The notes under the pieces are model-generated. The model searched no databases. It worked only from the letters and a program-made list of their open reading frames with translations, and was not told the origin of the DNA. From the IMG/VR virus record IMGVR_UViG_3300044611_000330, positions 1 to 28,069 of that record: 28,069 nucleotides of DNA. One strand, 5' to 3'. Positions within the stretch are counted from its first letter, which is position 1; each line of letters begins with the position of its first letter. Of the stretch, positions 1 through 4,918 are shown one piece after another. This DNA is from a virus. A program made the position numbers and the translations under genes.

Positions 1-15
1 TTGTTTTGTAGGCGT

Positions 16-77
16 GAAATGGTTGGAATCGAACCAACTGAAGGCGCTTCCCCCCGCCAACGCAAACCTGCCATTTC
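16..77 (-). other. tRNA-like three-way fold (T-arm plus acceptor-like stem), not a complete tRNA
   Basis: On the minus strand a textbook T-arm is visible: stem GTTGG/CCAAC (34-38 with 22-26) around loop TTCGATT. It is closed by an acceptor-like pairing of GAAATG (77-72) with CATTTC (21-16). Between them sits one further hairpin, GGCG/CGCC (55-58 with 43-46). Only about 33 bases separate the acceptor-like strand from the T-arm, where a tRNA needs about 41, so either the D-arm or the anticodon arm is missing. No good anticodon loop is present and no CCA follows. It lies just downstream of the last leftward gene. It could be a tRNA remnant, a 3'-UTR structure, or the tRNA 3'-end piece of an attachment site. 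No integrase is seen here. Confidence 0.35.
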
Positions 78-113
78 GTTCCCCGCCACGACGATTAAAC
101 GGGGAGATTTAGT

Positions 114-560
114 TTATTGCTTTTGTGCGCCTAATTGTGCCAAAAGAGCAGCAACTTCAGGTGTGATGCCTTCGGGTGTTGTTACCACCGCAGGGGCAGG
201 GGCAGTTGCCCCGCCAATGAAGGCATTTGCTTTGGCTACTGCTGCCGCATCGCCTGTGGCATCATTTAGAATCCAAGGTGCAGATTTACCTGGCTTGGCA
301 ATGCCTTGGCCGATGCGAGCTAAGACCTTTTGCCCAACCTTTGCCTTGAGTGCGTTCTTAAGTGCAACATTGAAAAACAAAACATTGTTATAGGTTTTGT
401 TTGAATCAAGATCAACAAGATTGACCTCAATGGCATCGGTTTCACCGTGAACGGTTTGAATTCCAACCTTATATTCGATTGGTTCGATTATTAACAAAGC
501 ACCGGCAAGGTCAGCAACTTTGACACTTTCGGTGGAACTGCTTGGTGCGCTGAATGTCAT
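114..560 (-). CDS. Putative OB-fold/ssDNA-binding-like phage protein
   Basis: This 148-residue soluble protein is the last gene of the leftward early operon. It has a beta-rich N-terminal two-thirds (about residues 15-105) with alternating hydrophobic strands and a conserved-looking run GKSAPWILNDATGDAAAVA, then an Ala/Pro-rich linker and an acidic helical tail ending AALLAQLGAQKQ. The layout of a beta-barrel-like core with a flexible tail, plus its place directly after a Cas4-like exonuclease, suggests a single-stranded-DNA-binding or recombination-accessory role. The tail lacks the acidic DDxPF tip of bacterial SSB, so this is inference from context and composition. The start ATG at 560 overlaps the TGA of the upstream gene by 4 bases, indicating translational coupling. 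Confidence 0.5.
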   Translation of the reverse strand: MTFSAPSSSTESVKVADLAGALLIIEPIEYKVGIQTVHGETDAIEVNLVDLDSNKTYNNVLFFNVALKNALKAKVGQKVLARIGQGIAKPGKSAPWILNDATGDAAAVAKANAFIGGATAPAPAVVTTPEGITPEVAALLAQLGAQKQ

Positions 561-709
561 TTGACATCCCCCGTTTCTGTTTGGGTGTTACTTTGGTTTT
601 GTTGGTTTTCCAACTCTATTGGTGTTTCTAGTTCAGCCAATTCTTTGGCTATGTCATTGATTGTTTTTGCGGGCATCCCGCAGGCGCAACCATCAGTGCA
701 ACACATCAT
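557..709 (-). CDS. Cys-rich mini-protein (50 aa), unknown
   Basis: The ATG at 709 overlaps the TGA of the exonuclease gene (ATGA), and its own TGA overlaps the next ATG in the same way, so it is embedded in a coupled chain. An upstream start at 817 would run deep into the exonuclease and is not needed. The product starts MMCCTDGCACGMP, placing four cysteines within eight residues (two adjacent, then CxC). This could bind a metal or an Fe-S cluster. A helical, acidic, Gln/Asn-rich tail follows. I do not recognise the family. The neighbouring Cas4-like nuclease also needs an Fe-S cluster, but a link is speculation. Confidence 0.6.
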   Translation of the reverse strand: MMCCTDGCACGMPAKTINDIAKELAELETPIELENQQNQSNTQTETGDVK

Positions 710-1449
710 TTGGCTTCCATATCTCCATTGCAGGCAACCGATAAATCGGTGCTGAACGGTCTGAAATAAGGGCAATAATTGCAATTGCGCGATGGCACCT
801 TCGGTATCAATTCCCACATCGCAGGTGAGTTCTCAACATCAACTGTTGAAAGTAATTCATAAACATTATCTAGGCGTTTAAGTGCGCCTATGGCAATTTG
901 CTCATCGTATGGATGCAATTCAAGGTGCATATCCGATATTTGGCCGCCAGTTGGGAGAAAGGCAAGCCCAACCTGCTTAACATCGTACCCCTCTTGCGCC
1001 TTGCCATAGGCGTACAACTGAACTTGGATTATCTGTTGTTGGCTCGCACCGCTACTGCGCTTCTCCTTCACATTAGCGGGTGAGGTTGTTTTCCAATCAA
1101 TGACAATCCCGTTTTCCTTATCGTAGAGATCAACTGTCCCGGAAAGATTGGCCCTAATCTTGACCTTACTCTCTACCTCAAACCGATCAGGAAACTTTGC
1201 AAAGATACCTTCCAAATGAGAGTGAATAGCAGTTCCAACTTGAGCTGCCCAATTGCCCCCACTTGATTCATTCACCTTTTCCCAATCAAGTAATTTATAG
1301 GCTAACTTGCGGGTACATTCTTGACCCACTTCACTTGGGCCAATATAAACCTGTTGCGAACGGGGCGAGAAAATACCCGCTTGAGTAATAATCTCGCCCA
1401 ATTCAATTGCAAGAGCCTTACTTGGAGTGTTCAAAGGTGTAAAAGGCAT
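706..1449 (-). CDS. Cas4-like PD-(D/E)XK exonuclease with Fe-S cysteines
   Basis: This 247-residue protein has the RecB/Cas4-type nuclease signature: His76 in GTAIHSHLEG, Asp107 in GTVDLY, Asp118-Trp-Lys120 in IVIDWKTT, and the QxxxY motif Gln144-Tyr148. One cysteine ahead of the core (Cys45, GQECTRK) and three near the C terminus (Cys223, Cys226, Cys240) match the four-cysteine 4Fe-4S arrangement of Cas4/AddB-type nucleases. The family resects DNA ends (5'-3' in Cas4), which in phages serves recombination or replication. No Cas1, Cas2 or CRISPR array is nearby, so this is a phage recombination nuclease and not an adaptation module. It lies just after a YqaJ-C-terminal-like gene and before a possible ssDNA-binding protein. 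Confidence 0.85.
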   Translation of the reverse strand: MPFTPLNTPSKALAIELGEIITQAGIFSPRSQQVYIGPSEVGQECTRKLAYKLLDWEKVNESSGGNWAAQVGTAIHSHLEGIFAKFPDRFEVESKVKIRANLSGTVDLYDKENGIVIDWKTTSPANVKEKRSSGASQQQIIQVQLYAYGKAQEGYDVKQVGLAFLPTGGQISDMHLELHPYDEQIAIGALKRLDNVYELLSTVDVENSPAMWELIPKVPSRNCNYCPYFRPFSTDLSVACNGDMEAK

Positions 1450-1452
1450 CGC

Positions 1453-1782
1453 TTATTCATCTCCATTTACAACGGTAAAACGGCGAGATGTTGAAACTAC
1501 CTCTAGCAAATCAATCACTTGAGCAGGCAGGATTTCTCGCGCCCGCTTAGTATCAAATCGTTTGCTTTCAACAACCGACCATCTGACAACAGGGCGATTG
1601 CCAAACATTCCAACTTGAGAATCACCAAGGGCAGATTCTAAGTGTGAACGGGCGATGTCAGCTACTTCTTGCCATTCCTTAATCTTTGCTAATGCTGACT
1701 TGTATTGCTCAAGCCACGCATTTGCATCGGCATCAAAATCAACGATGCCTTTCTCTATTTCAACGGTCACTTTAACCCCCAA
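1453..1782 (-). CDS. YqaJ C-terminal-like recombination accessory protein
   Basis: This 109-residue protein has a long charged helix (about residues 22-52, NAWLEQYKSALAKIKEWQ onward), then a small beta-rich piece and the run KRFDTKRAREILPAQVIDLLEVVSTSRRF. The helix, the short V-x-W strand pair and the RFD...SRRF ending resemble the C-terminal region of phage YqaJ-type exonucleases, as I recall that family. The nuclease catalytic residues are absent. It precedes the Cas4-like exonuclease by 3 bases, so it could be a detached helper domain for that enzyme. The similarity is by eye; the assignment as accessory subunit is inference. Confidence 0.55.
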   Translation of the reverse strand: MGVKVTVEIEKGIVDFDADANAWLEQYKSALAKIKEWQEVADIARSHLESALGDSQVGMFGNRPVVRWSVVESKRFDTKRAREILPAQVIDLLEVVSTSRRFTVVNGDE

Positions 1783-1788
1783 AGTTTT

Positions 1789-2175
1789 TTAGTACCATTT
1801 GTCTTTTTTGAACTTTGCCCAGGCAGCGCAGGGGCCACCTGAACCATATTTTCTGCCGATGTAAGCAAGGGCAGCAACGGTTTGGGCAACTTCAGATTTA
1901 CTGCGAGTCATCCCAAGGTTTCTATAAGTTGAATCTAACAATTGACCCACGCCTTCGGCTGAGCTTGTTGGATTCTTTTTATCTTTCCAGGCGCTTTCTT
2001 TGCCCATAAGCAAATTAAAGCACTTAAAATCTTTTTCAGTGAGCAACTCGCGGGCGAGTTCCTTGTGATTAACCTGTTCCAAAATTGGGCGTTCTTTGTA
2101 AATGACCAATTCAGGAATTGCAGGTGTTGGATTTATTGCTTGAACCAATAGTGAAGTCACGGTTGAAACCACCAA
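1789..2175 (-). CDS. Secreted lysozyme/transglycosylase-like (SLT) protein
   Basis: The C-terminal 80 residues follow the transglycosylase/lysozyme-like pattern: a likely catalytic Glu in LMGKESAWK, then NPTSSAEGVGQLLDSTY, a helix, YIGRKYGSGGPCAAWAKF and a terminal KWY. This is the arrangement seen in actinobacterial SLT-like cell-wall enzymes. From TTG at 2175 the N terminus is MVVSTVTSLLVQA, a hydrophobic half of a signal peptide without its positive end. Reading on upstream in frame gives KRVINRIALILVV, which would complete a signal peptide. A strong AGAAGGAG lies 7 bases ahead of an in-frame ATC at 2220. The real start may therefore be ATC, giving about 143 residues. A cell-wall role is likely; its place among recombination genes is odd. 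Confidence 0.65.
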   Translation of the reverse strand: MVVSTVTSLLVQAINPTPAIPELVIYKERPILEQVNHKELARELLTEKDFKCFNLLMGKESAWKDKKNPTSSAEGVGQLLDSTYRNLGMTRSKSEVAQTVAALAYIGRKYGSGGPCAAWAKFKKDKWY

Positions 2176-2627
2176 TATGAGGGCGATTCGGTTAATGACT
2201 CTTTTTGTGTTTGGTTTGATTGGATTGCTCCTTCTCTAGCTGCCTTCGCAAGTTGTGCCGAAACCTTGTAAACATATTGGCTCGAACATTCAACTGTAAT
2301 GGCAATTTCGTTGGCGCTTTTGTTTTCCCATAACATCTGATGAATCATAATTGCTTTCTTAGATATTACAGTTCGCCGGCTTTTGCGGTTAATACTATGC
2401 CGTTGATCGGCTGTGTACCCGCCCCAAAATCCGTAAACAATTCGCTTGTCAAGTGCGTACTCCAAACATTCCTCTCTATGAATACAACTCCCGCAGATTT
2501 GCTTGAGTCGGGGCAGGCGTTCTGCCTCATCGTGCTTCGTATCTGGAAAGAAATAATCTTTATCCTCAACTTTTGCACATTGGGCTTCTCGGAACTTGGG
2601 TGAATCGCTGAATATGTCAAAGTTCAT
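2157..2627 (-). CDS. WhiB-family Fe-S transcription factor with C-terminal helix-turn-helix
   Basis: The chosen ATG at 2627 overlaps the stop of the upstream nuclease gene (ATGA). It gives 156 residues with the four WhiB cysteines Cys17, Cys45, Cys48 and Cys54 (C...CGSC.....C), the pre-cluster FFP, and the GFWGGYT turn (residues 66-72) that follows the cluster in WhiB proteins. WhiB proteins hold a 4Fe-4S cluster and bind the principal sigma factor of actinobacteria. Phage versions can repress host transcription (TM4 WhiB is the known case). After a basic stretch (RKSRR) comes an extra segment, about residues 92-127 (AIMIHQMLWENKSANEIAI...QYVYKVSAQLAK), that reads as a helix-turn-helix. A typical WhiB ends near the basic region, so this is an extended architecture. 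Confidence 0.88.
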   Translation of the reverse strand: MNFDIFSDSPKFREAQCAKVEDKDYFFPDTKHDEAERLPRLKQICGSCIHREECLEYALDKRIVYGFWGGYTADQRHSINRKSRRTVISKKAIMIHQMLWENKSANEIAITVECSSQYVYKVSAQLAKAAREGAIQSNQTQKESLTESPSYWWFQP

Positions 2628-2977
2628 CTCCTTGTACCGTAGCCCGCTTCTCGCAGTAAATTGGTGATTTGTTCTAGCGACATAATCGCCCACCAATTTG
2701 CGGTGTTAGCAGTTCCAACACCGTTGGGTTTCACAACCAAAACGCCAAAGTCTGCCTTAGCGTTTTTGGTTTCCTGTTCGGTTTCTTTTAACCAAGCAGG
2801 AATCTTATAGGTTTTATGATTCTTAACTTCCCAAGCCAATGCAGGGGTGCCTGTTATATCGCCAAGATCAAGTGACCCGTTGAGCGCCCTTCTTTCGGCG
2901 TAAGGAAAACCGTTATCAATTAAGAATTTGACAACGGCTGTTTCCGCTGAGGTTCCCTTTGCTTTGGCTTTGGACAT
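2624..2977 (-). CDS. Holliday-junction-resolvase-like PD-(D/E)XK nuclease
   Basis: This 117-residue protein begins KAKGTSAETAVVKFLIDNGF, with Glu12 as the first acidic residue. The catalytic core is Asp40 in LGDITG and Glu50-Val-Lys52 in WEVKNHK. This E...D...ExK spacing fits archaeal-Hjc-like resolvases that are common in actinophages and cut four-way DNA junctions during recombination or before packaging. An LKETEQETKNAKADFGVLVVK segment follows the core, also typical. The ATG at 2977 overlaps the stop of the upstream 27-residue gene (TAATG), and its own stop overlaps the WhiB start. Nicking or VRR-NUC-type activity is an alternative. Confidence 0.72.
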   Translation of the reverse strand: MSKAKAKGTSAETAVVKFLIDNGFPYAERRALNGSLDLGDITGTPALAWEVKNHKTYKIPAWLKETEQETKNAKADFGVLVVKPNGVGTANTANWWAIMSLEQITNLLREAGYGTRR

Positions 2978-3060
2978 TAAATCTCACCATCATTATCAGC
3001 AAAAATGCCAACAACTGAAATCACGCAAATAATCATTACAACTAGAGCTAACCAAAACAT
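2977..3060 (-). CDS. 27-residue single-span membrane peptide
   Basis: This short frame begins ATG at 3060 and ends in a TAA that overlaps the ATG of the nuclease gene (TAATG). It encodes MFWLALVVMIICVISVVGIF followed by ADNDGEI: one hydrophobic span of about 19 residues and an acidic tail. An AAGGA lies about 9-10 bases upstream, and a promoter candidate sits just before that. The exact coupling and the clean membrane profile argue that it is real, but no family is recognised. Confidence 0.45.
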   Translation of the reverse strand: MFWLALVVMIICVISVVGIFADNDGEI

Positions 3061-3105
3061 TTGGCGTTTTCCTTTCCGTTCAAGGTCAAGGGTGACACAC
3101 GCTAC

Positions 3106-3135
3106 ACCATAAACCTGATCGCGACACGCTATCGG
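3106..3135 (-). promoter_or_regulatory. Candidate promoter with the TGTCGCGA...CAGG motif
   Basis: On the minus strand TGTCGCGATCAGGT (3126-3113) ends just before a -10-like TATGGT (3111-3106). A poor -35-like CCGATA lies at the position giving an 18-base spacer. The same motif, without the inserted T, stands 15 bases upstream of the -10 of the rightward promoter at 3784-3813, so the phasing is shared. It would drive the nuclease-WhiB-exonuclease part of the left operon independently of the hydrolase gene. Confidence 0.35.
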
Positions 3136-3701
3136 CTAAATTGAATCTCAACCTGAAATGGTGCGCTGGTGTTTACATCAAACTTAGCTGAAAGCACTAG
3201 GGCAGTTTTGATGGCGTTGGTGGCGGTGTCAATGTTTAGTGTTTGCCCTGTTGCCTCGCCATAAACATCTGCCATTGAAGTCAGATAGCCAATGGCGTAC
3301 GCGCTACCCGACCCGATGCCGTAGGTGAAGTCTATTGATTGTGAAATGCCTAGATCGTTGCCGATTTCAAAGATGTTGCCATTAAAGGCGAGCAGGTAGG
3401 CAAAACTCGCACCCTCTTTTTGGTAATCATAGCCATTGTCTTTGAACGCCTTGATAATGCTTGGAATCACTTTTTTGCCCATAAACCCAACGGGGTCGGT
3501 GCCATCGTATAGAGGCGGTTTCCAGTTATACATCAAGACATCACCGGGGCGGCAATCCCCGCAGACCCCTAATAGGTACTTGCCAACCTTGACGATTTTG
3601 GGCGTTGAAGGCGAAATGATGCGCTTGTCACCATCGGTGATTTGGCTGTCAGCTCCAAGGATAGCGAAGCCTTTGCCTTGGTAGCCTGCAATTGTGGTCA
3701 T
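3129..3701 (-). CDS. Proteasome beta/HslV-like Ntn (N-terminal threonine) hydrolase
   Basis: After removal of the initiator Met the protein starts TTIAGYQGKGFAILGADSQ. Thr1, Asp17 and a lysine in TPKI at position 34 match the Thr1/Asp17/Lys33 catalytic set of 20S beta and HslV subunits. GVCGD (46-50), GIGSGSAYAIGYL near the middle and AKFDVNTS near the end match the family's Gly47, Ser129 and Asp166/Ser169 regions. At about 190 residues it has no propeptide, as in HslV. A TTG at 3710 would add MTP before MTTI; it has a better-spaced AGGGG but would require processing. No alpha subunit, ATPase or Pup gene is near. It may form a self-assembled peptidase or join host factors. It is the first gene of the left operon. 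Confidence 0.82.
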   Translation of the reverse strand: MTTIAGYQGKGFAILGADSQITDGDKRIISPSTPKIVKVGKYLLGVCGDCRPGDVLMYNWKPPLYDGTDPVGFMGKKVIPSIIKAFKDNGYDYQKEGASFAYLLAFNGNIFEIGNDLGISQSIDFTYGIGSGSAYAIGYLTSMADVYGEATGQTLNIDTATNAIKTALVLSAKFDVNTSAPFQVEIQFSR

Positions 3702-3729
3702 AGGGGTCAATTCTACCCCTCTGAGGGGT
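3702..3729. promoter_or_regulatory. Triple AGGGGT/ACCCCT element in the hydrolase leader
   Basis: On the plus strand AGGGGT (3702-3707), ACCCCT (3715-3720) and AGGGGT (3724-3729) alternate. The middle copy can pair with either neighbour, giving two exclusive hairpins (loops of 7 and 3 bases). The last pair extends to the perfect palindrome TACCCCTCTGAGGGGTA. In the leftward mRNA the central copy holds the only purine-rich ribosome-binding candidate for the hydrolase, so either hairpin would hide it. It could be a translational switch or a protein operator. Confidence 0.45.
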
Positions 3730-3779
3730 ATCTGTGGGGTGGGTAACAGGCGGGAAATTAGCCTTATTTGCCTTGGGCG

Positions 3780-3803
3780 TGTCTTGACACTCTGTCGCGA
3801 CAG
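3780..3803. promoter_or_regulatory. Tandem TGTC-NN-GACA operator-like dyads
   Basis: TGTCTTGACA (3780-3789, flanked G/C to make a 12-base near-palindrome) and CTGTCGCGACAG (3792-3803, a perfect 12-base palindrome) share the half-site TGTC. They start 13 bases apart. The first covers the -35 hexamer and the second sits in the spacer of the rightward promoter, a position where a bound dimer would block polymerase. Candidate binders include the 41-residue ribbon-helix-helix protein of the same cassette or the WhiB-HTH protein. This assignment is inference. Confidence 0.5.
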
Positions 3804-3813
3804 GTGCTAATTT
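3784..3813 (+). promoter_or_regulatory. Sigma-70-type promoter of the rightward mini-gene cassette
   Basis: A perfect TTGACA (3784-3789) is followed after 18 bases by TAATTT (3808-3813), preceded by an extended -10 TG. Transcription would start near 3820, and the first good start codon with GAAGG upstream is ATG 3852. The short leader holds a small GGGG/CCCC hairpin. No equally clear promoter is seen in the leftward direction for the hydrolase gene between 3711 and 3800. Confidence 0.6.
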
Positions 3814-3851
3814 TCTCTTATGGGGAACGGCCCCAAGAAAGAAGGCTCAAA

Positions 3852-4079
3852 ATGAAACTAGTTCCAACAAATGAGAAAGTGCAAATCAAGTGGTTTGCAA
3901 TTTTTGCTGATGGTTCAAAAATGCGCAACAACCAAGGTTTTGTTCACAATGCTTGGGATGTAACTTGCTCTTGCGGTTGGGAAACAAAAACAGGTGGCGC
4001 AATTAAAGCATCAGTTCAATCAGATGTTGATTCACACAAAGTAATGGAACACAACTACACAAGAAAGTTTGGTGCGTAA
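3852..4079 (+). CDS. Small CxC zinc-binding-like protein (75 aa), unknown
   Basis: ATG 3852 follows GAAGG by 6 bases and lies downstream of the mapped promoter, so earlier in-frame starts (from 3768) are rejected. The product has an N-terminal beta-strand region (VQIKWFAIFADGSKM), then WDVTCSCGWETKTGGAIKASVQSDVDSHKVMEHNY. A CxC pair together with two later histidines (SHK and EHN) could form a zinc site. No family is recognised. It is the first of six coupled genes, and its TAA overlaps the next ATG by one base. Confidence 0.75.
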   Translation: MKLVPTNEKVQIKWFAIFADGSKMRNNQGFVHNAWDVTCSCGWETKTGGAIKASVQSDVDSHKVMEHNYTRKFGA

Positions 4080-4282
4080 TGACTTACACCGAACTTATTG
4101 CGGAGCGTTTAGAAGTAAATCTTGAAACTGCAACAAAAATTCAAAACTTTGTTAATTGTTGGTTTGATTTTCGTTGGAGTGGTTCTTTCAAAAGCGACAT
4201 TGTTAAAGTTTCAAAAGAGGCATATGCAATGATGCAAGACCCAAAATACGCAGAAATGACAAAGATGGCAGAGGAAAACTAA
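4079..4282 (+). CDS. Small helical protein (67 aa), unknown
   Basis: Starts at an ATG overlapping the previous TAA (TAATG). The sequence MTYTELIAERLEVNLETATKIQNFVNCWFDFRW... is predicted helical, with an aromatic middle (NCWFDFRWSG) and an acidic, lysine-rich end. The LEVNLETATKI part has a short helix-turn-helix feel but is too brief to call. The stop overlaps the following ATG by one base. Unknown function; likely a host- or regulator-directed partner protein of this cassette. Confidence 0.72.
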   Translation: MTYTELIAERLEVNLETATKIQNFVNCWFDFRWSGSFKSDIVKVSKEAYAMMQDPKYAEMTKMAEEN

Positions 4283-4593
4283 TGAATATCCGCGACAATA
4301 TGCGTGTTCGTGTTTCACACATTTCAGGTGTTGAATTTGGAACTATTGAAAGTGCAAAAGATGCCTCTCGCGCAATTCAATTTTGTATGAAAGTGACTGT
4401 CAAAATGGATGATGGCACTTTTTGCGCTTTCCCTATTGGATGGTTGGAAGAAGTTACTGAAACTTACTATTGCGTGTTTTGTGATAACAAGGTGGGCAAT
4501 TATCGCGTTTGCTTGAACTGCAACGAATACAAAGGCGTTGTTACCGAAGCCGAATTCAATCAATTCCAACTAGATTATCCGCGTGCAATATGA
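4282..4593 (+). CDS. Protein with C-terminal zinc ribbon (103 aa)
   Basis: The N-terminal half (residues 1-55) is strand-rich, RVRVSHISGVEFGTIESAKDASR...MKVTVKMDDGTFCAFPIGWLEEV, resembling a small SH3/KOW-like barrel. The C-terminal half carries YYCVFCDNKVGNYRVCLNC, that is CxxC...CxxC with a 9-residue gap, a clear zinc ribbon that could bind nucleic acid or protein. No named family is recognised. The final TGA overlaps the next ATG (ATGA). Confidence 0.75.
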   Translation: MNIRDNMRVRVSHISGVEFGTIESAKDASRAIQFCMKVTVKMDDGTFCAFPIGWLEEVTETYYCVFCDNKVGNYRVCLNCNEYKGVVTEAEFNQFQLDYPRAI

Positions 4594-4775
4594 GCGCAAT
4601 GAAATCTCTTTACCTTGACCTAACAACAGGCGTTGCCGAAATCAATCAAACTTTGGAAGAAGGATTTGACCTGCAAAATGCCACCTTTGAAACAATAGAT
4701 TTGGCACTTTGCCAATCAATCATCAAGTTATCTGAAATGCGCAACACTCTAAAAGAATTGGGAGCAGTAAAATGA
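4590..4775 (+). CDS. Small helical protein (61 aa), unknown
   Basis: The start ATG at 4590 overlaps the preceding TGA by 4 bases; an ATG three codons on is an alternative. The product MSAMKSLYLDLTTGVAEINQTLEEGFDL... is predicted to be mostly alpha-helical (DLALCQSIIKLSEMRNTLKELG), possibly coiled-coil or helix-bundle forming. No motif is recognised. Coupled to the next gene by another ATGA overlap. Confidence 0.68.
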   Translation: MSAMKSLYLDLTTGVAEINQTLEEGFDLQNATFETIDLALCQSIIKLSEMRNTLKELGAVK

Positions 4776-4918
4776 GAATGACCCGCAAATGGCGTTTGGT
4801 TAGAACCGCCTTTATCATCGTTGGCGTTTGGCTAGTAATTGAAATCTCAAAAAACCTTTGGTGGACATCTGAAGGTTACTGTTGGGGCGATGCTGCCAAG
4901 TGCGTTGGTGGTCTGTAA
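4772..4918 (+). CDS. Single-span membrane protein (48 aa)
   Basis: This gene is shorter than common ORF cut-offs but is fixed by overlaps on both sides: ATGA with the previous stop and TAATG with the next start. The product is MRMTRKWRLVR (positive, cytoplasmic side) followed by TAFIIVGVWLVIEI (membrane span) and a C-terminal WWTSEGYCWGDAAKCVGGL with two cysteines that would face outside and could pair. A role in superinfection exclusion or lysis timing is possible. No family is recognised. Confidence 0.65.
   Translation: MRMTRKWRLVRTAFIIVGVWLVIEISKNLWWTSEGYCWGDAAKCVGGL

Noticed and set aside
81-104. CCCCG...CGGGG inverted repeat after the last leftward gene
   Set aside because: Only 5 bp with a 14-base loop and no U-run; too weak to call a terminator.
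1-393. Rightward open frame beginning VGIEPTEG...
   Set aside because: It is the antisense of the tRNA-like element and of the coding strand of 114-560. The GIEPT start is a known artefact of translating tRNA complements.
706-1449. Cas4-like protein as part of a CRISPR adaptation system
   Set aside because: No cas1, cas2 or repeats in the window. The phage recombination neighbourhood explains it better.
3711-3800. Leftward promoter for the hydrolase gene
   Set aside because: A-T-rich runs such as CAAATAAGGCTAATTT exist, but no -35/-10 pair with good spacing was found. A promoter must exist but I cannot place it.
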